From Aristaeella lactis (lineage in GTDB: Bacteria; Bacillota; Clostridia; Christensenellales; Aristaeellaceae): a stretch of DNA of 64,000 nucleotides. This document shows, in pieces, positions 59,496 to 64,000 of this stretch (position 1 is the stretch's first letter; each line of letters begins with the position of its first letter). The stretch lies in assembly GCF_018118585.1 (NCBI RefSeq), contig NZ_CP069421.1, forward strand, positions 1,860,001 through 1,924,000. Direction: 5' to 3'. The notes under the pieces are model-generated. The model did not search any database. It had not been told where the DNA came from and saw nothing but the letters and a program-made list of their open reading frames with translations. The translations under genes and the position numbers were made by a program.

Positions 59496-60006
59496 CGATG
59501 CCGCCTCCTTTCAGCTCCGTTTTCAGTTTATCCTTCGCCCGCTTCAGCCGGCTTGTCACCGCCGGCTGCGTTATTCCCAGAACCTCTGCGGTCTCCGTCA
59601 TGGTCAGTCCGCGGTAATAGTAAAGGAGGATCACTTCCCTGAGTTTCCCCGGCAGGTTCATCACCGCCGCCGTCACTTCCCGGTGGTACGGATCCCGGAT
59701 CGCCCGTGCAGCAGGGAGCATATCCACCGTCACCCGCCGGTCCGTGTGGCGGAACCAGGCGGACCGGAGCATGTCCTTGCAGATGTTAAGTGCGATCCGC
59801 GTCAGCCAGGTCTTTTCACTTGCCTCCCCGCGGAATTTCTCCAGGGACCGGTAGGCCTTCAGGAATGTTTCCTGCACGGCGTCTTCCGCCTGCGTTTCAT
59901 CATGCAGGTAAAGATAGCAAAGCCGTTTCAGCGAAACCTCATTTTCCCGGATAAGCCTCTCCAGCACCGTTTCCGGACAACTGTCAGGCGCCTTGGCAGT
60001 TTCCAT
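59485..60006 (-). CDS. ECF sigma factor
   Basis: A 173-residue sigma factor: region 2 has DETQAEDAVQETFLKAYRSL, region 4 has LPGKLREVILLYYYRGLTMT. ATG at 60006 is preferred because AAGGAGGTG lies nine bases upstream, inside the longer frame. The upstream CGTCTAATAG motif is shared with the first ECF operon. It is coupled to the anti-sigma gene downstream. Confidence 0.92.
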   Translation of the reverse strand: METAKAPDSCPETVLERLIRENEVSLKRLCYLYLHDETQAEDAVQETFLKAYRSLEKFRGEASEKTWLTRIALNICKDMLRSAWFRHTDRRVTVDMLPAARAIRDPYHREVTAAVMNLPGKLREVILLYYYRGLTMTETAEVLGITQPAVTSRLKRAKDKLKTELKGGGIDEE

Positions 60007-60030
60007 AGCCGGTCCCACCTCCTTATACAT

Positions 60031-60040
60031 CTATTAGACG
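60031..60040 (-). promoter_or_regulatory. Shared ECF -10 motif CGTCTAATAG
   Basis: Identical to 11106-11115; here 24 bp before the sigma-factor start. It also forms an AGACG...CGTCT dyad with bases further upstream. Confidence 0.5.
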
Positions 60041-60077
60041 AAACAGGCGTCTGATAATATAACATCGGCAAAAGAAA

Positions 60078-60113
60078 AAAACTTCCCTTCCTTTTCGTCA
60101 GGGAAGTTTTTTT
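60078..60113 (-). terminator. Terminator behind the S41 protease gene
   Basis: AAACTTCCCT and AGGGAAGTTT with an 11-nt loop and A/T runs on both sides, between the protease stop and the ECF promoter. Confidence 0.75.
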
Positions 60114-60120
60114 GCGCCGT

Positions 60121-61938
60121 TCAGGCCGCCGGCGCTTCCTCTGCCGGGGCGAACCATTCATTCATCATCTTATCCAGCATTTCATCATCGAAAAAGGGAG
60201 CATAATCACCGGGTGAAAGCCGGGGATTCATATTGACCGTTGTTTCCTGTTCTATCCGTTCGATCAGCAGGTCCGTCCGGCATCCGTCTTCAACAGACGT
60301 GTCATCCAGGTTCCTGAACGTCCACGTGCAGCTGGACATCATGAACACAGCACCGCTGGAAAGCACCGCTATCTGCACGCTGCAGGAGCCGCCTCCTGAA
60401 GGTTCTCCCAGCAGAACAGCACCGTGCTCCTGCATCATAATCGGGAACAGATTGCCGCAGGAGAAAGACAGCCTGGTGGTCAGGACCCCGTAGTTGAAGT
60501 CATACTTCACTTCTTTGTCCTTTTCATCAATCACGCCGTCCAGGTTCCTGTCCGTATGGATTTGTACCCGCTCATGCTGCCCGGTCAGGGCATTGTACAG
60601 CCGCATGGTGTCTTCCCCGGCAGCCAGATCCATTATCGCCATCAGGACGTCACTGTCTCCGCCCACATTCGCGGAAAGATCAAACAGGATATTCTTTATA
60701 GCCGGGTTCTCCGAAGCCCGCTTCAGCCCGATCCAGGCAATGCCGTAGCTGTCCGCCGGAATCTCTCCCTCGCCGGTATAATACGCCAGCCATCCAGCCT
60801 TGTCCGGATAGAAATTGTCAATCCGGATAATGGCGGTGCTGCCATACTCCCGGTAAGCCTCATCCCCCCAGGCTTCGGCCCTTGTCCTGGTAATCGGGTC
60901 CAGCAGAAGCAGCTGGCGGTATACTGCCGAATTCCCTATCAAACCCGCCCCGACACCGGACATGATCTGTAAAGCCAGCGCAAAATAGGGAGTGCTGCCG
61001 TCAATCAGGTCCGATATTCCGCTGAACGCGGTATGTCCGTCATCCAGCTGCAGGAAAAACAATTTGCTCATACCCGTCAGGTATTCCGCCATATCCGGCG
61101 AAAGCAGTTCCTCCCGGATAGCTTCTCCCTCTCCGTCCGGCATGTCCCTCAGGGCTCCTTCCAGTCCCTTTTCAGCGAGCGCCCCGTCCAGCGGTGCAAT
61201 ACCGGGATGGCCGAAGAAGTAATCCAGCAGGAAGCATAGTTCTCCGTAGCTTTCGCGGATCTCATCTTCTTCCCGCTGTGCTTCCCCGTTCAGGAGGGCA
61301 CGCATCCGCTCGCTTTCATAGTATCCCGCGGGGAGAGCCGCTATATTTTCCAGGTTCAGTTCCGGTTTGAAAATCTTTTCCCCGTTATACAGGAGATAAT
61401 TGTATGAACTGTCGATAAACAGGGAGGAGAGCATGACCAGGGGAAGATAGACATCCTCCGCGTCCGCATGGATCCTGATGCCGTATTTTGCGAAATCAAA
61501 GAGCACCGCGTTGGGTTCATCGTCAAAGAACATATCCATGTATCTGGACCATGGGCATGGAGAATCCTCAACTCCGGCCTTCTTCTCCCCGGAAACGGGC
61601 AGGATCCGGAAGGATTCCCAGTCCGGCGATGAAACGGTGCCGGCGTCCGGATTTACCCGGATACAGGCTCCGTTGGATCTCGTGAATTCCCAGGTATCTT
61701 CGTCCGGCTGCGAAACGGTTACTTCCGTTTCCATAACAAAGCCCAGATACTCCCGTATGCCCAAACAGGGAACATGAGACATATCTGTATAAAACCGCAG
61801 GTTCAGGCTGCCGGTTTGTTCATCCTTTTCAATGACCGGCGTACGCTGTACGGTGTAAGCGGTTCCCCCGGCGGATGCGAATGGAACCGAATGTACGATA
61901 ATAAGCAAAGCAAGAAAAACAGCCAGGATCTTCTTCAT
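60121..61938 (-). CDS. Exported S41-type peptidase
   Basis: A 605-residue exported protein: signal peptide 1-23 (HSVPFASAGG), an N-terminal domain of unknown fold, then from about residue 375 the S41 (C-terminal-processing/tricorn) core: NILFDLSANVGGD, LTTRLSFSCGNLFPIMM with the probable nucleophile serine, and GAVLLGEPSGGGSC. No PDZ domain is visible and the Lys base of CtpA-type enzymes cannot be placed, so activity is likely but not certain. Transcribed alone, upstream of the ECF pair. Confidence 0.75.
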   Translation of the reverse strand: MKKILAVFLALLIIVHSVPFASAGGTAYTVQRTPVIEKDEQTGSLNLRFYTDMSHVPCLGIREYLGFVMETEVTVSQPDEDTWEFTRSNGACIRVNPDAGTVSSPDWESFRILPVSGEKKAGVEDSPCPWSRYMDMFFDDEPNAVLFDFAKYGIRIHADAEDVYLPLVMLSSLFIDSSYNYLLYNGEKIFKPELNLENIAALPAGYYESERMRALLNGEAQREEDEIRESYGELCFLLDYFFGHPGIAPLDGALAEKGLEGALRDMPDGEGEAIREELLSPDMAEYLTGMSKLFFLQLDDGHTAFSGISDLIDGSTPYFALALQIMSGVGAGLIGNSAVYRQLLLLDPITRTRAEAWGDEAYREYGSTAIIRIDNFYPDKAGWLAYYTGEGEIPADSYGIAWIGLKRASENPAIKNILFDLSANVGGDSDVLMAIMDLAAGEDTMRLYNALTGQHERVQIHTDRNLDGVIDEKDKEVKYDFNYGVLTTRLSFSCGNLFPIMMQEHGAVLLGEPSGGGSCSVQIAVLSSGAVFMMSSCTWTFRNLDDTSVEDGCRTDLLIERIEQETTVNMNPRLSPGDYAPFFDDEMLDKMMNEWFAPAEEAPAA

Positions 61939-62042
61939 TATGCAACCTCATCTTATTTTGTTTTCTTTATCCAGACCTGATTGCTCCGTCTCACACGGTA
62001 TACCCTGTTTCATTACCATTTCCAATTCTATCAAAAGGAAAA

Positions 62043-62068
62043 ACCATCGTCAAAGCAAACGATGGCTT
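62043..62068 (-). terminator. Terminator behind the rubrerythrin gene
   Basis: CCATCGT and ACGATGG with an 8-nt loop; on the minus strand GTTTTTCC follows. Confidence 0.65.
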
Positions 62069-62168
62069 TTCATAGTATTTCCCGTGTTTTGTTCTGTTAA
62101 TTCCTGGTAATGATATAGTTTCCTCTGCAAGGCATCAATGCTTCCGAAAGGGATTCACAGCAGGAGCA

Positions 62169-63332
62169 TCAATAATTCTCCGCGTTGATTTCAAAATAGC
62201 TCTGGGGATGAGCGCAGACCGGACACACTTCCGGCGCTTTGGTACCAACGATGATATGGCCGCAGTTCCGGCATTCCCAGACTTTTACTTCACTCTTTTC
62301 AAACACCTGCTGCATCTCCACGTTCTTCAGCAGTGCGCGGTAGCGTTCCTCATGGTGTTTTTCAATGGCCGCCACCATGCGGAATTTAGACGCCAGTTCC
62401 GGGAATCCTTCTTTCTCCGCAGTCACTGCGAATCCTTCATACATGTCCGTCCATTCATAGTTTTCACCGTCCGCGGCAGCGCAGAGATTCTCCGCTGTAC
62501 TGCCGATCCCGTTCAGCTCCTTGAACCACATTTTTGCGTGTTCCTTCTCATTATCCGCGGTTTTCAGGAACAGGGCAGCGATCTGCTCGAAGCCTTCCTT
62601 TTTGGCCTTGGAGGCAAAATAGGTGTATTTATTCCTGGCCTGGGATTCTCCGGCAAAAGCTGCCTCCAGGTTCTTCTCCGTCTGTGTCCCCGCATAGGGA
62701 TTCTTCTTCGGGGCATTCTCTTCAATCTTCACAAACTTCTCCGCGGGCTGCTTGCAGACCGGGCACCTGAAATCATCCGTCATAGGTCCTTCATGAACAT
62801 ATCCGCATACTGAGCACTTCCATTTTTCCATGGTTTCTTCCTCCTTTTGATTGACTGATTCATTGAATTCAAGGGATGAGAGCAGCAGTTCCAGCGCTTC
62901 CGAAGGGAAGCCCGGTTCCTGTGCATATCTGCGCATTTCCTCCAGCAGTATTCGTACGTTGCCGCTCTGCGGCAGCATGTATCCTGCTTCCCGCAGCAGG
63001 TCCTCCGCCATGATGCGGTTTGACCGTTCCAGCGCTTTGGCCAGTTTTCCGGGAAGTTCCACCGCGAGTTCCTCCTGTTCAGCTTTACTGCCTGCCAGCT
63101 GCCGGAGCGCGGCTGCCACTCCGTCCGTTTTTGTCTGCTGCGGAGGATATTCCCGGGGCACAAGGCTGATCGCTCCGGCCGGGCATGCTTCCGCGCACGC
63201 TCCGCAGCCGGTACATTTATCAGCGTCGATCACGCTGTTTTCCGTGTCTGACGCGCCCGTAGGACAAACATACAGGCACAGGCAGTCTTTTTCACAAAGG
63301 CGGACATTCCGGACCGCAATCTTTCCGCTCAT
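62169..63332 (-). CDS. Ferredoxin-rubrerythrin fusion protein
   Basis: A 387-residue multi-domain redox protein. Residues 1-65: two 4Fe-4S ferredoxin motifs ([12 protein letters not shown] and [12 protein letters not shown]). About 70-165: a helical linker. About 172-205: a rubredoxin-like pair ([18 protein letters not shown]). About 220-345: the rubrerythrin diiron four-helix bundle ([40 protein letters not shown]). C-terminus: a second rubredoxin (CRNCGH, CPVCAHP). It probably reduces peroxide with electrons from ferredoxin. GGAGGG precedes ATG 63332. An internal ATG (62831) with AAAAGGAGG eight bases upstream could also yield rubrerythrin alone. Confidence 0.85.
   Translation of the reverse strand: MSGKIAVRNVRLCEKDCLCLYVCPTGASDTENSVIDADKCTGCGACAEACPAGAISLVPREYPPQQTKTDGVAAALRQLAGSKAEQEELAVELPGKLAKALERSNRIMAEDLLREAGYMLPQSGNVRILLEEMRRYAQEPGFPSEALELLLSSLEFNESVNQKEEETMEKWKCSVCGYVHEGPMTDDFRCPVCKQPAEKFVKIEENAPKKNPYAGTQTEKNLEAAFAGESQARNKYTYFASKAKKEGFEQIAALFLKTADNEKEHAKMWFKELNGIGSTAENLCAAADGENYEWTDMYEGFAVTAEKEGFPELASKFRMVAAIEKHHEERYRALLKNVEMQQVFEKSEVKVWECRNCGHIIVGTKAPEVCPVCAHPQSYFEINAENY
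62829..62848 (-). promoter_or_regulatory. Internal ribosome binding site and start in the fusion gene
   Basis: On the minus strand AAAAGGAGGAAGAAACC then ATG, in frame, exactly at the border between the ferredoxin-like part and the rubrerythrin part. Confidence 0.55.
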
Positions 63333-63336
63333 ATGC

Positions 63337-63966
63337 TTACCCTCCGATCTTTTCAAACTTTCGGTTTGGCACTTTACACACCGGGCAGACTTCCGGCAGG
63401 TCATCACCGATATAGACAAACCCGCAGATGGTGCAGACATAGACGCCGGTATCCTCCGGCATTGCTTCCTCCCGTGCATATCTGTCCAGCAGGGATTTCA
63501 GGATCCGCGTAACTTTTTCGCTCCAGGTCAGGCTGCGAAGCGCACCCCGGTCACCGTCTGCTTTTGCGGCTCCGCCTGCGGCGGAAAAACCGCTTTCCAG
63601 GTCAGCGTTCACGCGCTCCAGCAGCGCCTCAAAGGTCGCTCCGGCCTTTCCCCCGCCCTGTGCCTTAAACCAGTCCGCCAGTTTCCTGAAGGCTTCTGCC
63701 TGTTCTGGTTTATATTGTTTTTCACAGCCCTTGGCCAGGCTGCTGCACAAAGCACTCGTTTCAGCAGCGTTCAGCGGCTTCATTTCTGTGTCTGCACAGA
63801 GAACCGGAGCGATTGTCTCAGCTGAAGGCTGTGACACTCCTTCAGGAACAAAATCCGCCTTGGAAGCACCGCACAGCGGACATTTCCAGTCCTCCGGAAG
63901 CTCTGCCCATGGCGTATTCCCGGCCTCATCGTACACATAGCCGCAGATCGAGCATATATACCGCAT
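63337..63966 (-). CDS. Double-rubredoxin protein
   Basis: A 209-residue protein with a complete N-terminal rubredoxin ([10 protein letters not shown] ... [11 protein letters not shown]), a helical middle region (about 60-165, [20 protein letters not shown]) and a C-terminal rubredoxin-like knuckle pair ([11 protein letters not shown] ... CPVCKVP). The second ATG (63966) is six bases after AAGGAGG and is favoured over 63972. It ends 4 bp before the start of the ferredoxin-rubrerythrin gene, so the two form an operon for oxygen or peroxide defence in an anaerobe. Confidence 0.85.
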   Translation of the reverse strand: MRYICSICGYVYDEAGNTPWAELPEDWKCPLCGASKADFVPEGVSQPSAETIAPVLCADTEMKPLNAAETSALCSSLAKGCEKQYKPEQAEAFRKLADWFKAQGGGKAGATFEALLERVNADLESGFSAAGGAAKADGDRGALRSLTWSEKVTRILKSLLDRYAREEAMPEDTGVYVCTICGFVYIGDDLPEVCPVCKVPNRKFEKIGG

Positions 63967-64000
63967 CCGCATCCTCCTTTATCACATTTTCCTGTTCCTG

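Overview
The window looks like a chromosome segment of an anaerobic Gram-positive gut or rumen bacterium (Bacillota, class Clostridia). The signs are a butyrate kinase, a rubrerythrin/rubredoxin cluster, a sortase with Thr/Pro-rich wall-anchored proteins, many short secreted proteins with MKK...LLALL signal peptides, and LytTR/DUF3021 and ECF sigma modules. A Christensenellales/Aristaeella-like origin is a guess from style, not a demonstrated assignment. No rRNA, CRISPR array, transposase, integrase or prophage was found.

Layout. 1-2.6 kb: end of a GntP permease, glycerate kinase and a small HPr-sized protein. 2.7-10.2 kb (mostly minus): serine hydrolase; a housekeeping run (NUDIX, HIT, free-Met-sulfoxide reductase, GNAT); a truncated response regulator; a PdxA-family dehydrogenase; an exported alpha/beta hydrolase overlapping a membrane-anchored MerR regulator. 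10.4-14 kb: an orphan ECF sigma divergent from an ECF/anti-sigma pair and an exported binding-protein-like gene. 14-17.7 kb: LysR, a DinB-like protein, an orphan CARF nuclease of the Card1/Can2 (DUF1887) type, and a SpoU methyltransferase. 17.9-20.3 kb: ABC-LytTR-DUF3021 operon. 20.6-25.3 kb: butyrate kinase, a large secreted protein, and an XRE regulator with LAPFL repeats. 25.4-28.8 kb: a visibly AT-rich island of small unknown genes ending at tRNA-Ala(GGC). 29.1-34.6 kb: class B sortase and two paralogous VPKTGD-anchored surface proteins. 34.7-46.8 kb: M32 carboxypeptidase, then a long minus-strand run (L,D-transpeptidase, DeoC, type-2-like IleS, degenerate GH4, two rRNA-modification enzymes, Tgt, DUF4867). 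47-64 kb: tRNA-Ala(CGC) with a 400-bp repeat tail, acetyltransferase/flavoprotein pair, RHH regulator, assorted secreted or membrane proteins, a second ECF/anti-sigma pair, an S41-type protease, and a ferredoxin-rubrerythrin fusion beside a double-rubredoxin protein.

The least explained material lies between genes. (i) Heptanucleotide tandem arrays occur at seven places in three sequence types. (ii) Two families of dispersed hairpin elements change their stem sequences in compensating fashion while keeping loop or bulge bases. (iii) Fragments of the tRNA-Ala 3' half are duplicated on both sides of such elements. (iv) A roughly 117-nt nested-hairpin-plus-terminator candidate RNA sits in the AT-rich island. 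These, with the orphan CARF nuclease, are the best leads.

Starts were moved from the longest reading frame wherever a clear Shine-Dalgarno sequence favoured an internal start. All function calls are from reading motifs; no database search was run.
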